Assembly (NCBI RefSeq): GCF_000760595.1
Contig: NZ_BBNM01000002.1
Coordinates: 372,001 to 436,000 of the forward strand
Origin: Acinetobacter soli
Lineage (GTDB): Bacteria > Pseudomonadota > Gammaproteobacteria > Pseudomonadales > Moraxellaceae
Direction: 5' to 3'
DNA: 64,000 nucleotides
Each line of letters starts with the position of its first letter. Position 1 is the first letter of the stretch. The notes beneath the pieces are model-generated. The model ran no database searches, was not told the origin of the DNA, and was given only the letters and a program-made list of their open reading frames with translations. A program made the position numbers and the translations under genes. Shown here piece by piece: positions 53,711-63,256 of the stretch.

Positions 53711-56700
53711 TTATGACAAAGTTGGCGTTTTTTTAACCTTAAACCATGCTGCATACAGTGCTGGCAAGAAAAATAAAGTCAAAAAGGTCGCCACGATCAA
53801 TCCCCCCATAATGGCAACCGCCATAGGACCAAAGAAAATACTGCGCGATAACGGAATCATGGCCAAGACCGCAGCCAGCGCCGTCAGTAAAATCGGTCGG
53901 AATCGGCGCACGGTCGCATCGATAATAGCCGTCCATGGATCATGCCCGGCTGCAATATCCTGCTCGATCTGATCAATCAAGATCAGTGAATTACGCATGA
54001 TCATGCCTGAGAGCGCAATGGTGCCCAGCATGGCCACAAAACCAAAAGGTTTATTGAACAGCAATAAAAACAAGCTCACACCAATCAAGCCCAGCGGTGC
54101 AGTCAAAAACACCATCAGGGTTCGCGAGATACTTCGAAGCTGTAGCATCAGCAGCGTCAGCACTACGCCTAAAAATAGCGGCATGCCAGCATTGACCGAT
54201 GCTTGGCCTTTAGAAGACTCCTCGACCGCACCGCCGACATCGATTAAATAACCGCTCGGCAACTGACTGCGCAACTGATCAATCGAGCTTTGCAGCTCAG
54301 ACACCACCGTAGCAGGCTGTAAATCGGTGCGAACATCGGCACGAACCGTAATGGTGGGCAATCGATCTCGGTGCCAGATAATCCCATCTTCAAATGTAGC
54401 ATTGATTTTGGCAATTTGCCCAAGCGGTACACTCTGACCGCTACTGGTCGGCACCGCCAGACTGCCCAGTGAGGCCACATCGGCACGTTCATTCTGATCA
54501 CCGCGTAAACGGATTTCGATCAGTTCGGTTTTTTCGCGATATTGATCAATCACGCTGCCTGTCAGCGAGCTATTTAAGAAGTTGGCCAAATCAGTATTGC
54601 TAATTCCCAATTGACGCGCGCGTTCCTGATCAATTTCAAGTTGAATGCGTTTACTCGGTTCACCCCAATCCAGATGTACGTTATTGGCATTCGGATTTTG
54701 ACTTACCGTCTGTGCTACTTTTTGTGCCCAGTCACGTACCAGATCCTGATCTTCTCCCGAAACACGATACTGGATGGGATAGCCCACGGGTGGGCCATTT
54801 TCAAGTAACGACACTCGCGTTCTGGCGTATGGCAGTAACAATTTAATCTCTCGCTCAAGTGAATGGCGAATCTGATTGCGGTTTTCAAGTGACGAAGCCA
54901 GCACCACAAACTGGGCAAAACTGGCCTGTGGAAGCTGTTGATCGAGTGGTAGATAAAAGCGTGGTGACCCTGTACCGACATAAGCCACATAATTATCAAT
55001 GCCGGATTGTTTCGCCAAAAACTGCTCGACTTTTTTTGCCGCCTGCTCGGTGGCGGTTAAAGACGCGCCTTCTTCTAGTTTGATATCGACCAAAATTTCG
55101 GCGCGATTAGAGGGCGGAAAAAACTGCTGTGGCACTAATTTAAATAGCAAAACAGCCCCGACAAACAGTCCAACCGTCACCACGATCACGGTTTTCCGGT
55201 AGCTCACGCAGGTATCGACGGCATGACGAAAAGCCTGATAAAAACGCGTTTGATAGGGATCATGCCCATGATCATAAGGCACAGGCTGAGGTTCAGGCTG
55301 ATTGCGCAGTTTCGCCCAAAAACGCTGATACCACGGCGCGCGCAGTGGCGTATGGCTAAAATCGGGCAGCAGCTTTTCACCTAAGTACGGCACAAAGACC
55401 ACCGCTGCAATCCATGACACCACCAGGGCAATGGTCACCACCTGAAAAATGGATCGGGTATATTCGCCAGTACTTGAACTGGCTGTAGCAATGGGTAAAA
55501 AGCCCGCGGCAGTAATCAGGGTACCTGTAAGCATTGGAAATGCGGTGGTTTTCCATGCGAAGCCCGCGGCCTTGAGCCGGCTGTAGCCCTGTTCCATTTT
55601 AATCGCCATCATCTCCACCGCAATGATGGCATCATCGACCAGTAGGCCCAGCGCCAAGATGAGCGCGCCTAGTGAAATTTTGTGCAGGCCCACATCAAAC
55701 AGATGCATGCCTGCAAAGGTCATGGCCAAGACCAGTGGAATTGAAAACGCCACCACCAGTCCGGTTCGGAATCCTAAAGAGAAGAAACTGACCAACAGTA
55801 CAATAATGACCGCTTCTGCCAGTACCTGAATAAACTCTCGAATACTGTGCTGAACCGCGACCGGCTGATCTGAGACCTTGCTTAAGGTCATGCCCAAAGG
55901 TAAAGTTTTTTGCAAATGAGAAAAAGTCTGTTGTAGTTGCTTCCCCAAAGCAATGATGTCGCCGCCTTTACGCATCGATACCGCAATACCAATGCCATTG
56001 TCTCCCATAAAGCGCATCCGCGGCTGTGCCGGTTCACTAAAGCCACGATACACCTCGGCGACATCACTGAGTCGAATGGTTTTATCACCGACTAAAATCG
56101 GCAATTGCTTTAGATCTTCAACCGAACTCAGCTTCCCGGTCAGACGCACCTGTATTCGATCGGAGGGGGTTTCAAAAAAACCGGCACTGACCATATTGTT
56201 TTGCTGCTGTAAGGCCTGCTGAATGGCACTGACGGGTACACCGAGCTGCGCCATTTTGGTATTGGACAGTTCAATCCAGATTTTTTGGTCTTGCAGGCCA
56301 ATCAGTTCTACTTTGGCAACATCGGGCACGCGCTGTAGTTCAAGCTGCAAACGGTCGGCATAGGCTTTAAGAAGCGCATAATCAAAATCTTTCCCGGTCA
56401 AAACATAAATATTGCCAAAGGTATCGCCAAATTCATCGTTAAAGAAAGGCCCCTGCACACCAACGGGAAGCTCATGCTGAATATCGCTCACTTTTTTGCG
56501 CACGTTATACCAAATATCCGGGATATCGGCAGAGGTGTACGTGTCTTTGGCAAAGAAAGTGACCATCGACTCACCCGGACGCGAATATGATGAAATCCGG
56601 TCATATTGACCTGTGGTCATGAGTTCTTTTTCAATCCGGTCGGTGACTTGCTCTGCCACCTCTTTGGCCGTAGCCCCCGGCCAGTAGGTCTGCACCACCA

Positions 56701-56839
56701 TCACTTTAAAAGTAAAAGGTGGATCTTCGCTTTGCGAAAGTTGGGTATACGAATACACCCCCACCACCATCAAAAGCAGCATAAAATACAGCACCAAGGC
56801 TTTATTTTTCAGTGACCATTCAGACAGGTTAAAATTCAT
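53711..56839 (-). CDS. RND efflux transporter, inner-membrane subunit
   Basis: Proton-driven HAE1-type pump of 1042 residues with twelve membrane segments and two large periplasmic loops. The motif LVDDAIIAVEMM carries the paired Asp of helix IV used in proton relay. It resembles the MexK/VexF-like pumps rather than AcrB or AdeB in the loops. It overlaps the adaptor gene by 4 bp, and no outer-membrane channel gene is in the window, so it must use one elsewhere. The TetR gene beyond the adaptor probably represses both. Confidence 0.93.
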   Translation of the reverse strand: MNFNLSEWSLKNKALVLYFMLLLMVVGVYSYTQLSQSEDPPFTFKVMVVQTYWPGATAKEVAEQVTDRIEKELMTTGQYDRISSYSRPGESMVTFFAKDTYTSADIPDIWYNVRKKVSDIQHELPVGVQGPFFNDEFGDTFGNIYVLTGKDFDYALLKAYADRLQLELQRVPDVAKVELIGLQDQKIWIELSNTKMAQLGVPVSAIQQALQQQNNMVSAGFFETPSDRIQVRLTGKLSSVEDLKQLPILVGDKTIRLSDVAEVYRGFSEPAQPRMRFMGDNGIGIAVSMRKGGDIIALGKQLQQTFSHLQKTLPLGMTLSKVSDQPVAVQHSIREFIQVLAEAVIIVLLVSFFSLGFRTGLVVAFSIPLVLAMTFAGMHLFDVGLHKISLGALILALGLLVDDAIIAVEMMAIKMEQGYSRLKAAGFAWKTTAFPMLTGTLITAAGFLPIATASSSTGEYTRSIFQVVTIALVVSWIAAVVFVPYLGEKLLPDFSHTPLRAPWYQRFWAKLRNQPEPQPVPYDHGHDPYQTRFYQAFRHAVDTCVSYRKTVIVVTVGLFVGAVLLFKLVPQQFFPPSNRAEILVDIKLEEGASLTATEQAAKKVEQFLAKQSGIDNYVAYVGTGSPRFYLPLDQQLPQASFAQFVVLASSLENRNQIRHSLEREIKLLLPYARTRVSLLENGPPVGYPIQYRVSGEDQDLVRDWAQKVAQTVSQNPNANNVHLDWGEPSKRIQLEIDQERARQLGISNTDLANFLNSSLTGSVIDQYREKTELIEIRLRGDQNERADVASLGSLAVPTSSGQSVPLGQIAKINATFEDGIIWHRDRLPTITVRADVRTDLQPATVVSELQSSIDQLRSQLPSGYLIDVGGAVEESSKGQASVNAGMPLFLGVVLTLLMLQLRSISRTLMVFLTAPLGLIGVSLFLLLFNKPFGFVAMLGTIALSGMIMRNSLILIDQIEQDIAAGHDPWTAIIDATVRRFRPILLTALAAVLAMIPLSRSIFFGPMAVAIMGGLIVATFLTLFFLPALYAAWFKVKKTPTLS

Positions 56840-57942
56840 GATGCAGCCCTCGCTTGAAGGTTGACAGCACGGTTATTTCGGTCGATCGGACGAATTTTTT
56901 GCTGCTCACGCAATAAATGCACACCGCCCACCACCACCCAATCGGATGGCTGAAGCCCTGACAGTATGCTGACCTGTTCACGGCCGTAATCCCCTAAGCG
57001 AACCGGAACTTTCTTGAGCGTATGATTGGCTTGTACAACCCATACATAGGGCTGCTGGTGCGTCGCCGAGACACTACTGAGCGGAACACTCAATGAGGTC
57101 TGAGTTGGCTCACTCAAAAACACCCGCGCACTTTGCCCCAGTTGAATACTCGGTTGTGCCTGTGAAAATGCCACCTTGACACGAAAAGTTCGTGTTGCGT
57201 CAGCTGCGGGCGAAATTTCCCGAACATATGCCGGATAAACATTTTCCGAGCTTGACCACAAGCGCACACTGGCAGACTGACCAATTTTTAGCGTACTGAT
57301 CAGTTGCTCGGGTACGCCAATCACCACTTCACGATCACCATCGATCGCAAGCTGATAAACTGTCTGCCCAGCGCTTACCACCTGCCCAACCTCGATTTCT
57401 CGCGCAGTAATAACGCCTGCCTGAGTCGCCCGTAGCTGGTTATAACGGGTTTGATTGGCTGCAACATCCAGATTCGAACGGGCCTGCTTTAAACTTGCTT
57501 GTGCCGCGGTATATTGATTTTTAATTGCATCAAACTGGGAACGACTTACCGCATTAATCGGCAGTAACTGTTGATAGCGCTTTAGTTCGTTGCTGGCAAC
57601 CTGTGCCGCCGCACTGGCATTATCAAATTGTGCCTGTGCTGCATTGAGCTGTAACTGCGCATCCTTGACATCGAGTTTGGCCAGTACTTGGCCAGCACGA
57701 ACACGATCCCCCACATCCACATCACGTTCGGTAATCTGACCCGCAACCCGAAACGACAACGCCGTTTGCTGGCGGGCTTCAACTTGCCCCGCATAACTGT
57801 GTTGTGCTTGTGCGCTGCTGCTCGGTTTAGTCACCATCACCAAGGGAATGTCTTGATTGACTGTTTTTTCTTTCTGACACCCCAACAACGTGATACTGCA
57901 TAAAATGATCAAGCCCGAAAGGCCAATGTGTGCTCTGTTCAT
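56836..57942 (-). CDS. RND efflux periplasmic adaptor lipoprotein
   Basis: Membrane fusion protein with lipobox TLLGC (Cys at about residue 22), lipoyl-type and coiled-coil segments in the middle (SYAGQVEARQQTALSFRVAGQI, then QLNAAQAQFDNASAAAQ and LKQARSNLDVA), and the beta-barrel domain. It couples the inner-membrane pump to an outer-membrane channel. ATG 57942 is preferred over 57981 because GGGA lies just before it and it gives a proper lipoprotein signal. Confidence 0.92.
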   Translation of the reverse strand: MNRAHIGLSGLIILCSITLLGCQKEKTVNQDIPLVMVTKPSSSAQAQHSYAGQVEARQQTALSFRVAGQITERDVDVGDRVRAGQVLAKLDVKDAQLQLNAAQAQFDNASAAAQVASNELKRYQQLLPINAVSRSQFDAIKNQYTAAQASLKQARSNLDVAANQTRYNQLRATQAGVITAREIEVGQVVSAGQTVYQLAIDGDREVVIGVPEQLISTLKIGQSASVRLWSSSENVYPAYVREISPAADATRTFRVKVAFSQAQPSIQLGQSARVFLSEPTQTSLSVPLSSVSATHQQPYVWVVQANHTLKKVPVRLGDYGREQVSILSGLQPSDWVVVGGVHLLREQQKIRPIDRNNRAVNLQARAAS

Positions 57943-58000
57943 GATCCCAGTACTCTTTTCAAATTTATTTTTAAGGCACAATATGCGATTATCTTAAATT

Positions 58001-58050
58001 GTTTATTTTTTAATTAATATACCCATAAGTACATTAATTAAAAAATAAAC
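58001..58050. promoter_or_regulatory. TetR operator: perfect 18-bp inverted repeat
   Basis: GTTTATTTTTTAATTAAT and ATTAATTAAAAAATAAAC are exact inverted repeats separated by 14 bp, lying between the divergent RND adaptor gene and the TetR gene. Confidence 0.75.
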
Positions 58051-58090
58051 GTTATTGCTTTGTTTTTCAAAAATTTTATTGAGGTTTAAT

Positions 58091-58705
58091 GTGCAAAATT
58101 CTGGAAGACCAAAAGATCTTGAGAAACGACAACGTATTCTGGAAGCAGCAAAAAATATCTTTTTAAAACAGGGTTATCATCATGCCGGTATGAATCAGAT
58201 TGCACAGATGGCAGGTGTGACCAAATTGACGGTCTATAATCATTTTCAAGATAAAGCCAATCTGTTTGTCTGCGCCATTGAAGAAAGCTGTGAAACCTAC
58301 ATTTCTGCCGACACATTTCAGTTACAGCCCCAATCCGATTTCAAGCAACAACTGGCGAGTATTAGCCGGTGTGCGCTCCACACCATTTATTTACCCGAAG
58401 CACTCAAACTCGATCATGTGCTGTATGAACTTGCGGCAGAAAAAAGCCCATTGGTAAAACAGTTTTTTGCAGCATCACATCAAAAACTCTGCAACATGCT
58501 GACTCACTTTTTTGAGCAAGCCAGCAAACTCGGGTTGATTCAAGCCGATGACCCACTGCGCCAGACCGAATTGATCTTGTCGTTATTACTGGGCTTACGT
58601 CATCAAAATGTCTTGCTTGGCATAGAAATGCCTCCTACGCCTGATGAGCTTGAGCTCAGCATTCAATATGCTATCGAGATTTTCATGCTCAAATACAGCC
58701 CTTAA
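58091..58705 (+). CDS. TetR-family regulator of the RND pump
   Basis: A 204-residue regulator with the N-terminal helix-turn-helix (ILEAAKNIFLKQGYHHAGMNQIAQMAGVTKLTVYNHFQDK) and an AefR-type C-terminal domain. GTG 58091 follows GAGG. Its position, divergent from the adaptor-RND operon with an 18-bp perfect dyad between, supports autoregulation and repression of the pump; the ligand is unknown. Confidence 0.92.
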   Translation: MQNSGRPKDLEKRQRILEAAKNIFLKQGYHHAGMNQIAQMAGVTKLTVYNHFQDKANLFVCAIEESCETYISADTFQLQPQSDFKQQLASISRCALHTIYLPEALKLDHVLYELAAEKSPLVKQFFAASHQKLCNMLTHFFEQASKLGLIQADDPLRQTELILSLLLGLRHQNVLLGIEMPPTPDELELSIQYAIEIFMLKYSP

Positions 58706-58891
58706 ATGCTGACGATCTGGTCAATTGATTTTGTTTTTCTACATCACGAAACATTTGCGTAGCAACGCACCTTTTTTGCTTAATACACGGTAAAAAATGC
58801 ATTTTTTTCATGTAACGACTTGGAATGTTTGCTAATCGGCGTATATTCAGGTGGTTGAAAGTGAATATAGTAGAAGAACAGGAGAACTAGA

Positions 58892-61576
58892 ATGATTCAA
58901 CAAATTGATGCTCCACTGCGTGAGGATGTACGCTTACTGGGAAATTTACTGGGCGAAACACTCAAACAACACGCAGGACAAGATTTGTTTAATCAGATTG
59001 AACAAATTCGTGCACTCGCCAAAGGTGCACGTGACGGTCAAGCGAAAGTTGAAAAGCAATTAGAAAAGTTATTTTTAAATTTAAAGGACGAGGAGATCTT
59101 ACCGCTGACCCGCGCGTTTTCCTATTTTTTGAATTTTGCCAATATTGCAGAACAATATCATGTGGTTCGTAGCCGTCGTCAAAGCGAGTTTGATGCACAT
59201 GCCCCTTCACCGAATCCACTAATTCGCCTGTTTGAAAAATTTCAGCACAATCACATCACCCCGCAACAACTGTTTGATCAGGTATGTGAGCTGAATATTG
59301 AACTGGTACTGACTGCGCATCCGACCGAAGTTAGCCGACGCACCCTGATTCAAAAATATGACGATATCAATGACGCCCTGTCAAAACTCGATCAGCAAAA
59401 GCTGACCCCGCAAGAGCGTGAGCAAGTGCTCACCAACCTGAAGCATTTGATCTGTTCGGCATGGCAGACCGATGAAATTCGTCAAAACAAGCCAACCCCA
59501 CTCGATGAAGCCAAATGGGGTTTTACCACCATTGAACAAACCTTGTGGAACGCAGTACCTAAATTTGTTCGAGAACTAAATACACTGGTGCATCAGCACT
59601 GCAACGCGACCTTACCACTTGATATTTCTCCAATTCGTTTTGCCTCATGGATGGGCGGCGACCGTGACGGCAATCCGAATGTCACACACACGGTCACGCA
59701 AGAAGTGTTGTGGCTGTCGCGCTGGCAAGCGGCCGATCTGTATTTGCGTGATATCGAAAGTTTACGCTGGGAACTCTCGATTCAGGCCTGTTCTGAAGAA
59801 TTAAGCCTTGCGCTGGGTCGTAGTCATCCCGAGCCATACCGTGAATACTTACGTACCACGCGTGAACGCCTGAAAGCTACACGTCACTGGTTGTCGCTAC
59901 GCTTGCAAGGTCTAGATGGCGATGACAGTCAAATTATCCGCCACAAACAGGAATTACTTGAACCGTTGCTGTTGTGTCATCGTTCACTGATCGCCTGTAA
60001 CTTACCGGAACTGGCCAATGGCAAGCTGCTTGATTTTATTTACCGCGTAAACTGCTTTGGTATCGAACTGCTTAAACTGGATATTCGTCAGGAATCGGGG
60101 CGTCATCGTCAGGCGATTTCCGCCATTACCGAATATTTAGGCTTGGGTAATTTCGAATCCTGGACTGAGCAAGCCCGTCAAAACTTTCTGATTCAGGAAT
60201 TGCAAAGCAAACGCCCGCTTCTGCCTAAATATCTTAAAGAACCAGAAGGCAGCCTGATTGAACATCCAGATGTCAAAGAAGTGTTTGCCACCATGCGTAC
60301 ACTGGCCGAGCAGCCGCCAGAAAGTTTGGGTGCATATATTATTTCTATGGCCGAATATCCAAGCGATGTCCTAGCCGTTTTGCTTCTGCAAAAAGAAGCC
60401 GGTATTTTGCATCCGCTTCGTGTGGTACCACTGTTTGAAACCTTAAAAGATCTAGACGGCGCAGCCAAGACCATGGAAACGCTGTTTAATATGGACTGGT
60501 ACAAGCAGCATATTCAGGGCAAACATGAAGTCATGATCGGTTACTCCGACTCTGCCAAGGACGCAGGCTTTATGTCGGCCAACTGGGCACAGTATCGTGC
60601 GCAGGAAGAACTGACGGCGGTGGCCAAGGCGCACAATGTACAGCTCACCTTATTTCATGGTCGTGGCGGCTCGATTAGCCGTGGCGGGGCGCCAACACAG
60701 CAGGCCCTGTTTTCACAACCACCCGGCTCTATTTCTGGAGCCATTCGTGTGACTGAACAGGGTGAGATGATCCGCTTTAAATTTGGTTTAGAAGGCGTTG
60801 CGTTACAAAACCTTGAAGTGTATACCGCAGCGACCCTTGAAGCGACCTTACTGCCACCACCCGTACCGAAGGCAGAGTGGCGTGAGCTGATGCATCAGAT
60901 GACGGACATTTCAGTTCGCGTATATCGCGAAACCGTGCGTGAAAATCCTCATTTTGTACAGTACCTGAGAACCGTGACGCCTGAGCTTGAACTGCAAATG
61001 TTGCCACTGGGTTCACGACCGGCCAAACGTAAAGTAAGCGGCGGAATCGAATCGTTACGTGCCATTCCTTGGGTATTTGCATGGACGCAAATTCGACTCA
61101 TGTTGCCAGCTTGGCTCGGCACCGGTGCAGCCATTAATCAAGTGATCGATGAAAACAAAAAGCCGCTGCTCGACGAAATGCTGGCAGAATGGCCGTACTT
61201 CCAAACCCTGATCGATATGCTGGAGATGGTTCTCTCCAAAGCCGATGCCAATGTCGCGTTGTATTACGAATCACATCTTACTCATGATGATGAGCTTAAG
61301 GTACTGGGCGAAATGCTGCGCGCACGTTTGAACGATGCCGTTCAGACCTTATTGACCATGAAAGGTGAATCGAAGCTGCTCAGTAAAAACGATGTACTGG
61401 ATCAAGCCATGCAGGTACGTAAACCCTACCTGTTGCCATTGCATTTACTTCAGGCAGAACTGATGAAACGGCGTCGTGAATATACGGCAAAAACCAACGC
61501 CGATCATACACCTGTCGATCACGCACTGATGGTGAGTATCGCCGGAATTGCAGCGGGTCTGCGTAATACAGGCTAA
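58892..61576 (+). CDS. ppc: Phosphoenolpyruvate carboxylase
   Basis: Anaplerotic enzyme that makes oxaloacetate from PEP and bicarbonate, 894 residues. The catalytic His is in VLTAHPTEVSRR, further active-site motifs are FASWMGGDRDGNPNVT, GYSDSAKDAGFMSANW and FHGRGGSISRGGAP, and the C-terminus ends SIAGIAAGLRNTG as in the family. RBS AGGAGAA is well placed. It is preceded by 187 bp without a gene. Confidence 0.98.
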   Translation: MIQQIDAPLREDVRLLGNLLGETLKQHAGQDLFNQIEQIRALAKGARDGQAKVEKQLEKLFLNLKDEEILPLTRAFSYFLNFANIAEQYHVVRSRRQSEFDAHAPSPNPLIRLFEKFQHNHITPQQLFDQVCELNIELVLTAHPTEVSRRTLIQKYDDINDALSKLDQQKLTPQEREQVLTNLKHLICSAWQTDEIRQNKPTPLDEAKWGFTTIEQTLWNAVPKFVRELNTLVHQHCNATLPLDISPIRFASWMGGDRDGNPNVTHTVTQEVLWLSRWQAADLYLRDIESLRWELSIQACSEELSLALGRSHPEPYREYLRTTRERLKATRHWLSLRLQGLDGDDSQIIRHKQELLEPLLLCHRSLIACNLPELANGKLLDFIYRVNCFGIELLKLDIRQESGRHRQAISAITEYLGLGNFESWTEQARQNFLIQELQSKRPLLPKYLKEPEGSLIEHPDVKEVFATMRTLAEQPPESLGAYIISMAEYPSDVLAVLLLQKEAGILHPLRVVPLFETLKDLDGAAKTMETLFNMDWYKQHIQGKHEVMIGYSDSAKDAGFMSANWAQYRAQEELTAVAKAHNVQLTLFHGRGGSISRGGAPTQQALFSQPPGSISGAIRVTEQGEMIRFKFGLEGVALQNLEVYTAATLEATLLPPPVPKAEWRELMHQMTDISVRVYRETVRENPHFVQYLRTVTPELELQMLPLGSRPAKRKVSGGIESLRAIPWVFAWTQIRLMLPAWLGTGAAINQVIDENKKPLLDEMLAEWPYFQTLIDMLEMVLSKADANVALYYESHLTHDDELKVLGEMLRARLNDAVQTLLTMKGESKLLSKNDVLDQAMQVRKPYLLPLHLLQAELMKRRREYTAKTNADHTPVDHALMVSIAGIAAGLRNTG

Positions 61577-61598
61577 TCGCTGAAATCTATTCATTATC

Positions 61599-61624
61599 GG
61601 CGGTGAGCACAGGCTCGCCGCCGA
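61599..61624 (+). terminator. Stem-loop after ppc
   Basis: TCGGCGGTGAGC / GCTCGCCGCCGA pair with one G-T pair and an ACAG loop, with no immediate T run; a probable weak or alternate terminator. Confidence 0.55.
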
Positions 61625-61848
61625 TTCATTCGTGTGAAAAAAAACGTTTTTTTAACAATGGTTCAATTTTTTGTAATGTATAGTTTAAGTAAATCAATAC
61701 CTTGATTTCATACTAAATTATCTTTACCGTTTGGTAAATAATAAAAATAAATCTATGATTTTGAACACATAAGGTCATCAACGAGTAATTATAACTCATC
61801 GCCAGACAGGGTATGATGTGCTCCAATTGGATTATTTGAGCCTATTTT

Positions 61849-63144
61849 ATGTCCAGCTGGTTTCCAAAATGGAAGGCGTACAGCGGTCAGATCGATCATC
61901 GACCAGTCGCAACCAACGAATATCTCCCTCCTGTTCAAAGCGCGGTACTGGGCATCCAGCATGCATTCGCCATGTTTGGTGCGACGGTGCTAGCTCCCCT
62001 TTTAATGGGATTCGATCCAAATCTGGCCATTTTAATGTCTGGTATTTGTACCATTTTATTTTTTCTGATGACCGGCGGCCGGGTGCCGAGCTATCTCGGT
62101 TCAAGCTTTGCCTTTATTGGGGTCGTGGCGGCGGCTACGGGTCATGTGACAGGTTCGGGCGCCAATGCCAATTTATCGGTTGCACTGGGCGGTATTGTCG
62201 CCTGTGGTGTGGTCTATGCTGCAATTGGCTTTTTGGTCATGCTGACTGGTACGCGCTGGATTGAAAAACTCATGCCACCTGTGGTGACTGGTGCCGTGGT
62301 GATGATTATCGGCCTGAATTTAGCACCCGTTACCGTTAAGGCAGTTGCCGGGCATCCCTTTGATATGTGGATGGCACTGATTACCGTACTGTGTATGGGA
62401 ACCATTGCTGTGTTTACTCGGGGGCTATTACAGCGTTTACTGCTCTTGATTGGACTACTGATGTCTTATCTGATCTATGCCATCGTGACCAACGGACTGG
62501 GCTTGGGTAAGGCCATTGATTTTGGTCAAATTGCCACGGCGGCATGGTTTGGTCTACCGAGTTTTAGCGCTCCCACCTTTCAAACCAATGCCATGCTGAT
62601 TATTGCGCCAGTGGCACTGATTTTGGTGGCCGAAAATCTGGGACATATTAAAGCTGTCGGTGCCATGACCGGTGAAAACCTGACGCCACATTTAGGCAAG
62701 GCTTTTGTGGCAGACGGAATTGCGACCAGTCTTTCTGGCAGTGTGGGCGCACCCGGTATGACCACCTATGGCGAAAATATCGGTGTCATGGCGGTTACAC
62801 GCGTGTACTCGACCATCGTCTTTGTGATTGCGGGTGTATTTGCCATGTTTTTAGGGCTGTCACCCAAATTTGGTGCCGTGATCAGTACAATTCCGACCGC
62901 CGTTCTGACCGGTGCATCGATTGTGGTATTTGGCTTAATTACCATTGCCGGTGCCAAAATCTGGATTGAAAACAAGGTCAATTTTGGCAACAACAAAAAT
63001 TTGATTGTGGCCGCGGTGACCATTATTTTAGGTGCCGGTAATTTTGAACTGACCTTTGGCAGTTTTAATCTGGGCGGTATTGGTACGGCGACATTTGCCG
63101 CCATCTTGCTGAATTTATTTTTTAGCCTGAAAGACAAAAGTTAA
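61849..63144 (+). CDS. Uracil/pyrimidine permease, RutG-like
   Basis: NCS2 nucleobase:cation symporter of 431 residues with about 12-14 membrane segments. It matches RutG, the pyrimidine permease, closely in the stretches AVLGIQHAFAMFGATVLAPLLMGFDPN, GGRVPSYLGSS, TGTRWIEKLMPPVVTGAVVMIIGLNLAP and VAENLGHIKAVGAMTG. UraA is the other option; no rut genes are nearby, so it may serve uracil salvage. It lies 272 bp after ppc and ends at a terminator. Confidence 0.93.
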   Translation: MSSWFPKWKAYSGQIDHRPVATNEYLPPVQSAVLGIQHAFAMFGATVLAPLLMGFDPNLAILMSGICTILFFLMTGGRVPSYLGSSFAFIGVVAAATGHVTGSGANANLSVALGGIVACGVVYAAIGFLVMLTGTRWIEKLMPPVVTGAVVMIIGLNLAPVTVKAVAGHPFDMWMALITVLCMGTIAVFTRGLLQRLLLLIGLLMSYLIYAIVTNGLGLGKAIDFGQIATAAWFGLPSFSAPTFQTNAMLIIAPVALILVAENLGHIKAVGAMTGENLTPHLGKAFVADGIATSLSGSVGAPGMTTYGENIGVMAVTRVYSTIVFVIAGVFAMFLGLSPKFGAVISTIPTAVLTGASIVVFGLITIAGAKIWIENKVNFGNNKNLIVAAVTIILGAGNFELTFGSFNLGGIGTATFAAILLNLFFSLKDKS

Positions 63145-63161
63145 AGCATCTAGATACGATC

Positions 63162-63186
63162 AGCAGCCTTAGGGCTGCTTTTTTTA
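63162..63186 (+). terminator. Terminator after the permease
   Basis: Stem AGCAGCC / GGGCTGCT with loop TTA, then a T run. Confidence 0.9.
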
Positions 63187-63256
63187 TGCCTTTACGCTGC
63201 GAGCATGCATCATTTTCAGTATGATAAGCTGGCTCACTCAAGGATTGAACGTTGCC

